A stretch of DNA of 64,000 bases from Cystobasidiopsis lactophilus (Eukaryota > Basidiomycota > Agaricostilbomycetes > Agaricostilbales > Chionosphaeraceae). A program made the translations under genes and the position numbers. Shown in pieces: positions 23,301 to 33,411 of the stretch. The stretch spans positions 372,001-436,000 of the forward strand of contig BCIO01000003.1 of NCBI GenBank assembly GCA_001599975.1, read 5' to 3'. Position 1 is the stretch's first letter. The number at the start of each line of letters is the position of its first letter. Under the pieces are notes generated by a model that had not been told where the DNA came from, made no database searches, and worked only from the letters and a program-made list of their open reading frames with translations.

Positions 23301-23651
23301 ACGAGTTTGCTCAAAAACACGTCAACGGCCGTGAGATCAAGCAGATCGTCCGGACTGCCCAAGCCATCTCTTTAAGCGAAGGCAAGCCACTGCTGGCTGA
23401 GCACATCGAGGTCAGTTCTTTTAGGAATCGATAGTCATCGACAGACGATAAGAGCTGAGAATGGGGTGTCGTGGTCGCAGAGTGTCATCAAGATGCAAGA
23501 TAAGTTCATGCAAGATTTCCAGCGCTATGACGCAGAATCCATGTACATCGCGCCCGACAGGGAACCCGAAGGTGCCAGTGTAAGTCGCGCTCTGTCGAAG
23601 CGTTGCCACCTGGGAATGAACTAAGCTTGCTGGCTTCAGCTGTACCACTGA
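20372..23651 (+). CDS. Membrane-anchored AAA+ ATPase with DUF7025-like domain
   Basis: Starts MPDGVLLASF and has two hydrophobic segments in the first 60 residues (LLLTATIALAFLQEL; LLMVFCLPMLLLSTLLTLLA), so the protein is probably membrane-bound. A long charged linker of K, E, D and S follows. The middle part (SKISFRLLWTLYKPGSI, FGAQIAMKVTRAVYTKR, LITGQSVEWNG) matches the domain that precedes AAA in many fungal ATPases (DUF7025, from memory). The AAA module has Walker A GRPGTGKTLTSE, Walker B AVLLIDEADV, sensor LLLTTNRIKTFDEAF and the arginine-finger region LSRFSIAIRY. The last exon encodes only LYH and a stop at 23649-23651 after an intron. Many introns. The substrate is unknown; related proteins act as remodelling ATPases. 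The 3' end converges on the transcription-factor-like gene with a 123-bp gap. Confidence 0.8.
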
Positions 23652-23774
23652 AGCAGATACCCCTCTCGCATTGTTCATACCTCGCATGCATTCCCCGTCT
23701 AGACTAGACTGATCAAAGCACTTTCCCATCGTCGTGCATTTACATCCGAAATTGATACAAGTCTTTGCTCAAGG

Positions 23775-25819
23775 CTAATGCGCAAAGTCCACCATCGATT
23801 GAGCTGTTACAAGTGCCCTGAGGAAAATGGAGTAGGAGTAGGTCACATGGGTTGGTGCTATGGCTGCCTTCTCGAGCACTTCTGCCGTTGAAGCAACGAG
23901 CTGCAAGATGGAACCTTGATGAGAGTGGAGCTCTGCGGGTGGCGACTCGCCATGTCAATTACAGACGTGAGCGGTCAAATGAGAAACTCACTGGAGAGAT
24001 CTGCCTGACACAGCCGAAGGAGAGAGACTGCAGCATATGATGTTGACACGAAGAAAGAATCGGTGGAGTATTTGAAACTCTCGCCAAACTCGGTCAGACA
24101 CTGCTTCGCCGCGCGTAGAGCTGTTGTCGCCGCGGGATACAGTTTGTTGAAGTAGCTGTCAAATCCATCAGCCTAGCCCGTAGCTCGATTTGAGTGGACG
24201 CTCACTAGCCAACGTCGAGCGGTTGCCGCTCCAGCGCATCGGCGAGGCCAAAGGAGGACACGCATAGGAGAGCGACGTGATACTCACTGCCTTTGGATAT
24301 GAGTACGCATTCTTTTTTAAGTTGTTGATGGCCAGGGAAGCACTCACAATCGTCCAAACGCCAGGAACTCTCGGAGCCCAAAAGTATTCCGGTGAGGCAT
24401 GCCCTTCTGGTCGCCTATTGCCTGCTTGAAGAGCTGGTTATAGCGCTCCATCCATCCGTTGAGCTGGTCTTCGAATTGCGAGATGATCATCCGATAGTTG
24501 ACTGCCTCTACGATGTCGGAATTTGAGTTGCTGTCCAAGCCCAGCAGCGATGATTGGAAGTATTCCTGCGGCACAGTGAACATCGGATCAGGGCACAGAG
24601 AACTAGACTGACCATAGTTCGAGAGAGAATCCGGTAGTACTCGATCATCATACAAGACGCTAAGTCTTCTAATGAGAGCGGTGAGCTTAGGTATAAGTCG
24701 GGCTGAGTGAACAAGGGAGTCAGAAGGGTGTTAAAGAAGGCAAGATGTGGAACTCACGTTGCGAATGGTGGGGGTTTCCCGCACAGTGGGTAGTCGGCCA
24801 AGCTGTTGTGACAACTCTTGGTCGCGGAGGTAGCAATACAAACTGCACACTCTCGGTCAACTGCGACTCTGAAGCTATATCACAGGGCCCACTCACAAAG
24901 TGCGAACACGATTCTCCGCCTCTAGTGACTTTTCACCAGTTTGAGGCCGGTCCGTTCGGTGCAGCCCCAAATCCATCATGGTGCTCTTGGCGAGATCCAA
25001 GATAATGTATGATCGATCCTCTCTGAGGCCACATCAAGTCAGTGGCAATAGGGGTCAAATGCAGAAGGAGCTCACTCTTCCCGCGTCGGCTGGTCAGAGA
25101 CGGACCAAGTACTGAGGACAAGATAAGCCTGCACAATCTCCAGCGTTTTGGAACCTCTTGAAGGCACTTGGAAGCACAAATTCCGAGCCAGTTCTCCTAG
25201 ATGACCGGAGATGTGTTGGTGCGCTGGGGAGAAGTGGGCCGCTACCGCACAAATGGTGGTGAGCAAGAAGGGGGACCGCTGAGCCACCTTTTCTGGTTTG
25301 TGAAGTACCGGGTTGAGGATAGCAAAGCGGCGGTGGAGGCAGCGAAAGTAGACGTCGAACAGGGCGGCAATGTCGTCCTTGTTCACCCAGCGAATGAGCG
25401 CCGGCTGCTCTTCTAGGATCAGTTGCCTCCGGCTCGACAAATCGCTGAGTGGCCCTATATTTGTATTCGTTCTTAGAAACTACCTCAGGCATTCAAGATG
25501 AGGGGCAAATACCTGGCAGAAAGTAGGTCGCATTTGCCACTCCCGCGGCGTCAAACGACCGGTTGGAGCTGGAAGCAGGCGAGAAATCGTTGGCGTAGAA
25601 CTCAGCAGCACCGGCCGTTTTTGCTTCGCGCTCCCTGGTCTGCAACGCGGCCTGGCGAATGACGGATTGGGGATCGAGCTTTGAGAGCGAAGCCTTGTGC
25701 GCGTCCTGCATCTCGGCGTCCTCCGTCCCTTCGCGGTCCGACAGCTTGATCCTAGAGGTGGAAGCCATTGGCTGCTGGAGCAAGATGCTGCTGAATGGGC
25801 TGGAGTCGAACATGTCCAT
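23775..25819 (-). CDS. Fungal_trans-type transcription factor lacking a visible Zn cluster
   Basis: Starts MDMFDSSPFSS. Predicted exons run through an acidic/low-complexity N-terminus (AEMQDAHKASLSKLDPQS), then the middle homology region of fungal Zn2Cys6 regulators: WVNKDDIAALFDVYFRCLH, RFAILNPVLH, RSPFLLTTICAVAAHF, TLEIVQAYLVLSTW, RSYIILDLAKSTMMDLGLHR, NRVRTLYCYLRDQELS and DLYLSSPLSLEDLASCMMI. It ends SIFLRALVTAQSMVDFAH. No C-x2-C-x6-C cluster is visible from this start or in the roughly 480 bp upstream, so either a further 5' exon exists or the DNA-binding domain is absent. One intron pair (about 24140-24350) is unclear and may hide a small exon. Probably nuclear; targets unknown. Confidence 0.65.
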
Positions 25820-27600
25820 GCGCTGTTGATTTCCTGGCTTTCACAAGACGCGGTCGGTCGGGCCTGGCAAAGTTGATGGCCAAACCGCTTGAGGCCGGGC
25901 GTGAATTGTTGTCCAGCTATGAGCTGCTGGTCGTGGAACAGAAGGCCATGCGATGCCAAAGGCCTGCTTCCGCACGGCACTCCACACAAAGTTGGGTTGG
26001 CCGCCGGCTAACAAGGCACGAACAGTGAGGAGAGCTTGTATTGCTCGTACGGCCTACAAGAGCGCACTACAACCTCAATCTCTACAGCACAGACAGAGAG
26101 CGAGGGCAAGAAGCAAGGCAGGGCATCTGGAAAACACGGGCAAGGACGGGCAAGGGCGGAGCTGCCTGGACAAATCGGCTGGTGTGGCGCCCGGAGTTGC
26201 CTGGCCTTGCAACCTCGGGAGTCAGGAAGCCAGCAAGCAGGCGAGACGGTCGAGCTGGTCCAAGCTGCTCCTCGGTGGCGCAAATGTTTGCATTTCCGCA
26301 AGCGCGTGAAATCAGCAAGGGTGCGCTCGATCCTGCTTGAATTGAATCTACCGCCTGGCGGGGGGTGATCTGGGCGCGTTCAACAGCTCTTGGACTGATG
26401 TGTGATGTGTTTGTGGCCTGCCCATGCGCGCTGGATGCCGGCTGAGTGGCTACTTTGACCGACAAATGCTTTTGCCTGCCTCGCTCGCGTGAATCGCTAG
26501 CCGCTAGCTCCTGCAGCGCTCCTGGTCTCTTCCAACCCCTCGCCGTCGATATTTGTCGTTTGCACTCCAAAATGGCGGCAGCCTTCACTGTGATCGATTG
26601 TCATGCATCGCCGGCGGTCGCCACATTCTAGGCGGCAACAAGCAGCAATAGCCGCCCGTGCACCTGTCGCCTAGACATCTCTCTTATTCTCTTGTTGTCT
26701 CTGGCGAAGCACCTTGACATGCAAGCTTCAAGGCGAGCGAGCGGTTCGGCATCGTCAATAGGAATGGACTTTCCCAAGAGATCCCTTGGTCACTTTTTAG
26801 CAAATCACAACAGCGCCATCTCAAGAGAAAGAGCCTACACCTTTGAATGGCGTAGAGCGCTAATAATCCCGTTGCTTCCGTTGCCGAGCTCGGGATCTTC
26901 GACTCTGTGAGTGCTTGCCTCTCATTTTGCCACACCCTTTTCTCACACCTGCCCCCAAAGCTTGCATCGACGTCAAGCAGAGTGTTGAATGCACTTTATT
27001 TACGGAACAGCTTCGAGATCAGCTCTACAAACGGCTTGACAACTTGCAGCGCCGCATCGGGCTCGGCATGCATTTTGACTCGACGACCTCAAGGAAGGAA
27101 CGCATGGGAGCGAAGGGGCTGTCGCCCAACTTCTATGTGCCAGCTTGATCGAGCCTCCTCTTGTTGCGGGAGTCTGCCAATCTGCATTCATGCATAATTT
27201 TGCCACCCACCGATCTCTTTCGCCGCCTGAGCATCGCCACTTTTCCCTGCCGCTCTTCCGTCTTGAAATTGTCCAGAGCCATCCTGAACGCTGAGGACGC
27301 CGCTGGCAGCTTCTCGCACCTGTTGGATCGCCATGGATCGCCGTGGAAGAAATATCACAAGATTTTGCGGGTGACATATTGCCTGTCCCCTGTGACGTCT
27401 CTGGCAAAAGTTCTCGAATTTCCCAAGGAGGTGCATCCCTCGAATTAATTTCTTCTTGGTTCGCTACCATCGCAGTTGTCTTCGCAGCTTGCACCCTCTC
27501 CACATTAATCGTGAGCCTCCTGCGCCTCCTCCGTCCATATCCGAGCTGAAGCAGCGTCGCACGCAGGCAGAACTACACTTCCAAGAACCTCTTCTAAAAA
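25820..27600. other. Large gap with an unresolved plus-strand candidate (about 26692-27549)
   Basis: 1.8 kb between the transcription-factor-like gene and HSP70. On the plus strand several short frames look non-random: 26692-26910 (starts MLSLAKHLD), FTEQLRDQLYKRLDNLQRR near 27000, and 27343-27549, which ends in a hydrophobic stretch (ISSWFATIAVVFAACTLSTL). I could not join them in a consistent splice model and recognise no family. A TTTGCCACC motif at 27199-27207 lies 394 bp upstream of the HSP70 start. Confidence 0.3.
27199..27207. promoter_or_regulatory. GGTGGCAAA (PACE-like) motif upstream of HSP70
   Basis: TTTGCCACC is the reverse complement of the yeast Rpn4 core GGTGGCAAA. It lies 394 bp upstream of the HSP70 ATG. 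Rpn4-type control of chaperone and proteasome genes is known in yeasts; relevance here is inference. Confidence 0.3.
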
Positions 27601-30070
27601 ATGGCCAAGAAAGCTAGTGCGTTGCCTGTTCTCTGCTTGCCACTCTCTGGACTTCTTCTGACAACTCCAATTCACAGTCGGAATCGACTTGGGGTGCGTC
27701 GCTTGGCCGGTATCATTGCCATCTCAAAACTGACTTTTCATGCGCAGAACGACCTACTCCTGCGTCGGCGTTTGGCAAAACGACCGAGTCGAGATCAGTG
27801 AGTCTTGCATCCTCTACAGCATCACCAGCAGCTGCTCATCCATTTCTGCGCAGTCGCCAACGACCAGGGCAACCGGACCACCCCTTCTTATGTCGCATTG
27901 TACGTCTTCCGAACTTTTCTCTCTCCTCGGTGGCAAGGCTCACAGGAGGCCTCACAGCACCGACTCTGAGCGTCTCATTGGTGACGCCGCCAAGAACCAG
28001 ACTGCCATGAACCCCCACAACACCGTCTTTGACGCCAAGCGGTTGATTGGGCGGAAGTGGAGCGACGCCGAAGTCCAGTCTGACATGAAGCACTGGCCCT
28101 TCAAGTGCATCGCCAAGAATGGCGACAAGCCCGTCATCCAGGTCGAGTACCGCGGCGAGACCAAGGAGTTCACCCCGGAAGAGATCTCGTGCGTTTTTTT
28201 CGTCTTGCCACCGCCCAGGATCAACTTTTGTGCTTACATGTTTCACGAACAGTTCCATGGTCCTTCTCAAGATGCGCGAGACCGCCGAAGCCTACCTCGG
28301 CACTTCCATCACCGACGCCGTCGTCACCGTTCCCGCCTACTTCAACGACTCTCAGCGCCAGGCCACCAAGGACTCTGGCATGATCGCCGGCCTCAACGTC
28401 CTCCGCATCATCAACGAGCCCACCGCCGCTGCCATCGCCTACGGCTTGGACAAGAAGTCGACCGGCGAGAAGAACGTGCTCATCTTCGATCTCGGAGGCG
28501 GCACTTTCGATGTCTCCCTCTTGACCATCGAGGAGGGCATCTTCGAAGTCAAGGCCACCGCCGGTGACACCCACTTGGGTGGTGAGGACTTCGATAACCG
28601 CCTCGTCAACCACTTTGTCGCCGAGTTCAAGCGCAAGAACAAGAAGGGTGAGCAGGCTTTCACCTTTACCTCCACCTTCGAGGTGCTGATCCAAGTGCGT
28701 TCGCAGACCTCTCCACCAACGCCCGCGCCCTCCGTCGTCTCCGCACCGCCTGCGAGCGCGCAAAGCGCACCCTCTCTTCCGCTGCTCAGACCTCCATCGA
28801 GATCGACTCACTCTTCGAGGGTGTCGACTTCTACACCTCCCTCACCCGTGCCCGCTTCGAGGAGCTGTGCCAGGACCTCTTCCGCTCCACCATGGACCCC
28901 GTCGAGAAGGTGCTCCGCGACTCCAAGATCGACAAGTCCAACGTGCACGAGATCGTGCTCGTCGGCGGCTCGACCCGTATCCCCAGGATCCAGAAGCTCG
29001 TCTCCGACTTCTTCAACGGCAAGGAGCCCAACAAGTCGATCAACCCCGACGAGGCCGTCGCTTACGGCGCCGCCGTCCAGGCCGCCATCTTGTCCGGCGA
29101 CACCTCTGAAAAGACCTCCGAGATCCTCCTCCTCGACGTCGCGCCGCTCTCGACCGGTATCGAGACCGCCGGCGGTGTGTTCACCGCCCTCATCAAGCGC
29201 AACACCACCGTCCCCACCAAAAAGTCCGAGACCTTCTCGACCTACGCCGACAACCAGCCCGGTGTGCTCATCCAGGTCTACGAGGGCGAGCGCGCCCGCA
29301 CCAAGGACAACAACCTGCTCGGCAAGTTCGAGCTGTCCGGCATTCCTCCTGCGCCTCGCGGTGTGCCTCAGATCGAGGTGACTTTCGACATCGACGCCAA
29401 CGGCATCTTGAACGTGTCTGCGTCCGACAAGACCACGTAGGTTTTCAATGTCCAATGTTTCATCGACGAGACGCTGATCTTTTATGCAAAACAGTGGCAA
29501 GTCGAACCGCATCACCATCACCAACGACAAGGGTCGTCTCTCCAAGGAGGACATCGAGCGCATGGTCTCCGAGGCCGAGAAGTACAAGCAAGAGGACGAG
29601 GAGGCTGCCGCCCGCATCGCGTCCAAGAACGGCCTCGAATCCTACTCTTACAACTTGCGCAACTCGATTGAGGGCGACCTCAAGGACAAGATGGACCCCG
29701 CTGACAAGGAGACGCTCACCAAGGCGGTCAACGAGACCATCTCGTGGCTGGATGCCTCGGCTGAGGCGTCCAAGGAGGAGTACGACGACAAGCAAAAGGA
29801 GCTCGAGAGCGTGGCCAACCCCATTATGCAAAAGTAGGCTCTTCATCTTCTATCAGTATTGGATCCAACGCTGACAGTCCTTTTTCCAATTCAGGGTCTA
29901 CGCCGCAGCCGGAGGTGCGCCACCAAACATGGGCGGCGGAGCTGCACCAGGCGGCTTCCCCGGCGCGGGAGCTGACGAGCCGTCTGTTGAGGAGGTGTAA
30001 GCATCGACTCTTTGCTTGACCATGTCGTCGGACGCGGTTCTGACAATCTCTTCGTTTTGACAGTGACTAA
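27601..30070 (+). CDS. Cytosolic Hsp70 chaperone (Ssa type)
   Basis: Cytosolic Hsp70. Nine introns. It starts MAKKA, then [17 protein letters not shown] (phosphate 1), [71 protein letters not shown] (phosphate 2), [15 protein letters not shown] (adenosine site), then the peptide-binding domain ([12 protein letters not shown]) and lid ([19 protein letters not shown]). The tail is [11 protein letters not shown]...[14 protein letters not shown]. The final V codon is split by a 67-nt intron (29997-30063): GT before it joins T after it, then GAC and TAA at 30068-30070. Reading straight through would end at EEV, so the intron is needed for the EEVD motif that TPR co-chaperones (Hop, CHIP) bind. Length is typical. 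Confidence 0.96.
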
Positions 30071-30949
30071 AGTCTTCTTTGGGACCGGGCCCCTTGCATT
30101 TCTTCCCACAATAACGAATACCCTTTGCTTCCTCCCACCCTGCCTGCAGGAACCCCCTTGTGAAATATTTAGAGCGAAAGAAACCCGCAACTTTGAGGAC
30201 TCTGGTCCGCGCGAATTTGCCACCCGTTCCGCTTCCCCTTGACCTTTTCCCCCTTCCTTTGCACCTTGCGTCCGCCTGCAATGCCCTGTTCGCTTTGAGT
30301 CCTTGTCGTTGTCGTCGTTCGCTGCTGTTCAATGGGCCCTCTTGAACCGGAGCAAATTCCAGAGGCGTCTTCCGCGCTCGCCCGCCTCAAGACTGCCTGC
30401 CGTCCGTTCCGATTTCCCATGCCCTGACCGTTCTTGGGTTGAGTCGAATCTTCAAATCCATTATTGATGCATCACTGCGTCTAGCTATGCGTTCGTCAAG
30501 CGCACACGACAGGCAGGCGCTTCAAGAGGCTTCCAAATTCGAACGAAGCCTTGCCCGCGCTGCTGTTGTCCCCTGCGCGTTCCTGCGTCCTAGTGCCTCT
30601 GTGCATTGCTTGACAGAGATCATATCGAGCCATCGTCGACCTCCTCTGGAGTCCTGGGCACTGGCCTCTGTGCTCTTTGGACTTTCACCTCGGACGCGCG
30701 CATGTTCCTCCGCCATCCGTTTCTGAGCCTGCAGTCGGTCAATGCTCCATACCTTCTCACCATCAGGCTGGGTTGACGCGTCTCAAGAACAAGAAGGCCC
30801 ACTAATTCATCCTTAACTGAGAACTCGCAGCATGCCGCTTTGTTTTGACGATCAATTGCCGAGCCCGTGAAAAAGAAGTCCGAAGCAAACTCCAAGCCTT
30901 TTGCGTCTCCCCTCTTGCTCCTCAACGACCAAAGAAACGACAGTCAGCT
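30071..30949. other. Intergenic HSP70 / secreted protein
   Basis: 879 bp: HSP70 3' UTR, then promoter of the small secreted protein. TTTGCCACC occurs at 30216-30224, 146 bp after the HSP70 stop. Small open frames on both strands show no motifs. Confidence 0.45.
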
Positions 30950-31781
30950 ATGAAGATCGCACTGGCCGGCTTGGCATTTGGATTATTGGCGAGCGCGATG
31001 CCTCTCCAACCTCGGGCTGCGGAGGGCAACTTGCTGAACGACCCGTAAGGCGCCTCCACTCTCAAGACCGTATCGGCTGTAGCTGGAGGGCTGTATGGAG
31101 GGGAAACACAGGTCACTGAGCAAGATTGGCTACGACGGCGCGCCCTGGTCCTACAGGCGGGACCGGTCCGGCGTCTTCTCGCTGTCCAAGACTGCGTACT
31201 ACAATTGTGGGTTTCTGTCCCTATCCTTCATGCTACGATCGGCCAGGCTCATCAGCTATCGCCTCCCGTGTAGCGTATTGGCAAGATGTGCACACCACCG
31301 CCGGCCGGTCCGTTCTCTTCTTCCTAAACCTACTCCGATGGCCATCTTGAACTCAAGCAATGTCGCACAGAGTGTACAACTTTGGCTGCAAGATCTCCAA
31401 GGGCGCCAGCTTTGACCCTAAAGTGAAGGTGGACACCTTCGCCAGCTTTGGGGACAATTCCGGCTCGGGCGAGTTGCCCTCTCCCTCCCTCCCTCCTCTT
31501 GGCTGGGGCCCTCCATTGTGAATTAAGTTCTGACGGGATTGTTCTCACTTACGCAGAGGCGGCGACGTTTGTGGGCTACTTGAGTGGCGACCGACTGACC
31601 ATTGACGGGACTCGAAGGGCCACCTCGTGCGGTTTCCACGTTGCTCTCAGGTCAAATTGGCCTTCATGTTCATCTGTTGACGCACAGGGACAACATGCGG
31701 TTCCAGTTGAAGATCAACGAAGCGGCCGGCTTGCTGGGCGGCCACACCGAGGCGGACTGCTTCGTCACGCTCGTCGACTAG
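30950..31781 (+). CDS. Small secreted protein of unknown function
   Basis: Starts MKIALAGLAFGLLASAMPLQ, a clear signal peptide with likely cleavage near residue 17-24. Exon 1 ends at NLLNDP; the following exons read SLSKIGYDGAPWSYRRDRSG, SYWQDVHTTAGRSVLFF, VYNFGCKISKGASFDPKVK, ATFVGYLSGDRLTIDG, ATSCGFHVALRDNMRFQLK and end EADCFVTLVD with TAG at 31779-31781. The mature part is small, with few cysteines (GCK, SCG, DCF). The splice between SVLFF and VYNFG is not certain. No family recognised. The beta-rich look of the C-terminal half (alternating G-x-L/V-x strands) is only an impression. It could be a cell-surface or effector-type protein. Confidence 0.6.
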
Positions 31782-32100
31782 TGGCCCCCGGAGCCGATTT
31801 TCGCATTTCTTTGTTTCTGTATGGGGTGGCTTATATTCACGGTGCCACGTTGATGGAGGGGACCATTTAGGGCCATTTGCCACTCACCCTTTGAGTTGCG
31901 CAACAACTTTGGGCTCCTACCACCTCTCGAGACTTGATCCAGCGCTTGAGAGCTATTCTACAAGCTACTTCCAAGCAGCATTGAGAGCCCAAAGTGGAAT
32001 CTGAAGAAAGAGCCCGCCAACCACAGTTTGCGCGGCGAGCGAAATCCGCCTGCGACTGGCTGGGCGCAAGAGCTTGAAGGGACAACGAGGCTGTTATAAG
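31782..32100. other. Intergenic, QCR10 promoter
   Basis: 319 bp between the secreted-protein stop and the QCR10 start. No distinct motif beyond CATTTGCCAC, an imperfect copy of the GGTGGCAAA motif, near 31873. Confidence 0.4.
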
Positions 32101-32766
32101 ATGGTGTCTGGAGTGTGAGTCTTAGTTCTTGTAACAACGAAGCAAGTGGCTGATGCAAAGCGACGCAGGCGGCCGTTGCCCATCAAGGTACTGCTCCAAG
32201 TCCCATTCCCGGGTTTGCGCGATTTGACACTGTGTTTGGGCTCAACAGCGACAAGCGTTCAACTTTATGGGCTTCGTTCGTCGTCTCCCCACTTTAGACT
32301 TTGGCCTAGTCTGACAGTGTGATGCGTGGAACAGACGCCCTCCGTGATTGGCCGCTGGGTGCCGTGCGTTTTTGGCGAGCAGCAAGCAGGGGAGCGGCGA
32401 ACTGACGAGGGCAACAGGACCTTGGCCATTTGGGGCGCCTGCGTCACTGGCGGCGTTCTCTGCTTCGCCTCGAGGATGTACGTCGCAGCCTTGCCTTTTG
32501 CCCCAGAAGCAGTCTCTGATTCTGGATGCACTGTGCCGTCGTACAGACCCCGATTCCAAAAGGTGCGCTTTGGGATCTTACTATAGCTCATTGGACTAGA
32601 GCTCATCAAAGATGTGCTGCGCACAGGACGTGCTCGACTACGTGCCCGTCGTCCGCAACGAGTTCATCGACAAGACCCCGGATGTGCGTTCCCCTTCCAC
32701 CCCATCTCTTTGCATCTTGCTGAGATAAGTATGTCGGCCACGGCACAGTCGGACAAGCCATTCTAG
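32101..32766 (+). CDS. QCR10: Complex III subunit 10 (Qcr10)
   Basis: Supernumerary single-helix subunit of ubiquinol-cytochrome c reductase that contacts the Rieske protein. Eight exons (32101-32114, 32169-32187, 32249-32275, 32335-32363, 32418-32477, 32547-32562, 32627-32683, 32749-32766) sum to exactly 240 nt, 79 codons plus stop. The product begins MVSGVRPLPIKRQAFNF, then VPTLAIWGACVTGGVLCF (membrane helix), PRFQKDVLDYVPVVRN and ends DKTPDSDKPF. Yeast Qcr10 (77 residues, recalled from memory) has the same order: A-P-x-L-x-x-W-G, a helix, P-K-F-Q-D, a short linker and an ending D-H-T-P-x-x-D-K-P. All eight borders are GT-AG and only this combination keeps one frame. An unspliced reading shows no meaningful protein, so standard gene finders may miss it. 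Confidence 0.88.
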
Positions 32767-33411
32767 AGAGCTCGCATGTTCATCAAGGGCGGGGAAAGAC
32801 GCCCACTTTGCTGGCTTCATATCTTGAAATCATTTGGCAAAGCGCTGTCTGACCCTTTGCACCCCCTCTCTACCTCCCTGCGCTACTGCCTCCCTCGTCC
32901 TCCTGCTCTGGCACCACTTCCTGCGCGCGTGGCTGGCTGCTTGATCGTGGATCGTGAAGGCTTTCCTTGGCCGCACTCGCCCGGTGGCACACCTCTCCAA
33001 AGACCGACTTGAGTCAGACCTCAAGTGCTCATGTATGCTCAGTCATTGCAAAGACGGGCAATGCTTGCTCAAAAGGATGGTCATCTGAGCGATTCCCCAA
33101 ATCTGCTGGAGAGGCGCGCGAGTGGTCTAAATGCCCAGAGAAGCGCGGCCTGCCTGCCCGCCGGTTCTGGTTTTTTTGTTGTAAAATGCAGCATATCATC
33201 GAGGCGAAGAGAGGGTAAAACAATGAAAGACGTTTCCATAATGCCAAGGCTTCAACTTGCTCGGCGCCACCCATCATTTGCGCCCGAAAACCCCGGCCAG
33301 TTTCTGTCCGGCATTCTGGACTTTTTGAGGAGTTCGCACGAGGTTTGGAGGGGCCAGGCTGTAGGGAAGGTGGACGCTGAGGGCCGCAAAACAAGACGGG
33401 CAGGTCAGAAC
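32767..33411. other. Intergenic, convergent
   Basis: 645 bp between the 3' ends of QCR10 (+) and the unknown minus-strand gene. Nothing recognised in either strand; the open frames look random. Confidence 0.45.

Noticed and set aside
28808-29626. 272-codon minus-strand frame opposite HSP70
   Set aside because: Antisense to a conserved Hsp70 coding region; G/L/V/D-rich mirror of its codon bias.
29989-29999. HSP70 lacking the final Asp (EEV stop)
   Set aside because: A phase-2 GT-AG intron restores EEVD exactly, so the short ending is an annotation trap, not a mutation.
32326-32586. Unspliced 86-codon frame over QCR10
   Set aside because: It reads through three introns; the eight-exon model gives a full family match.
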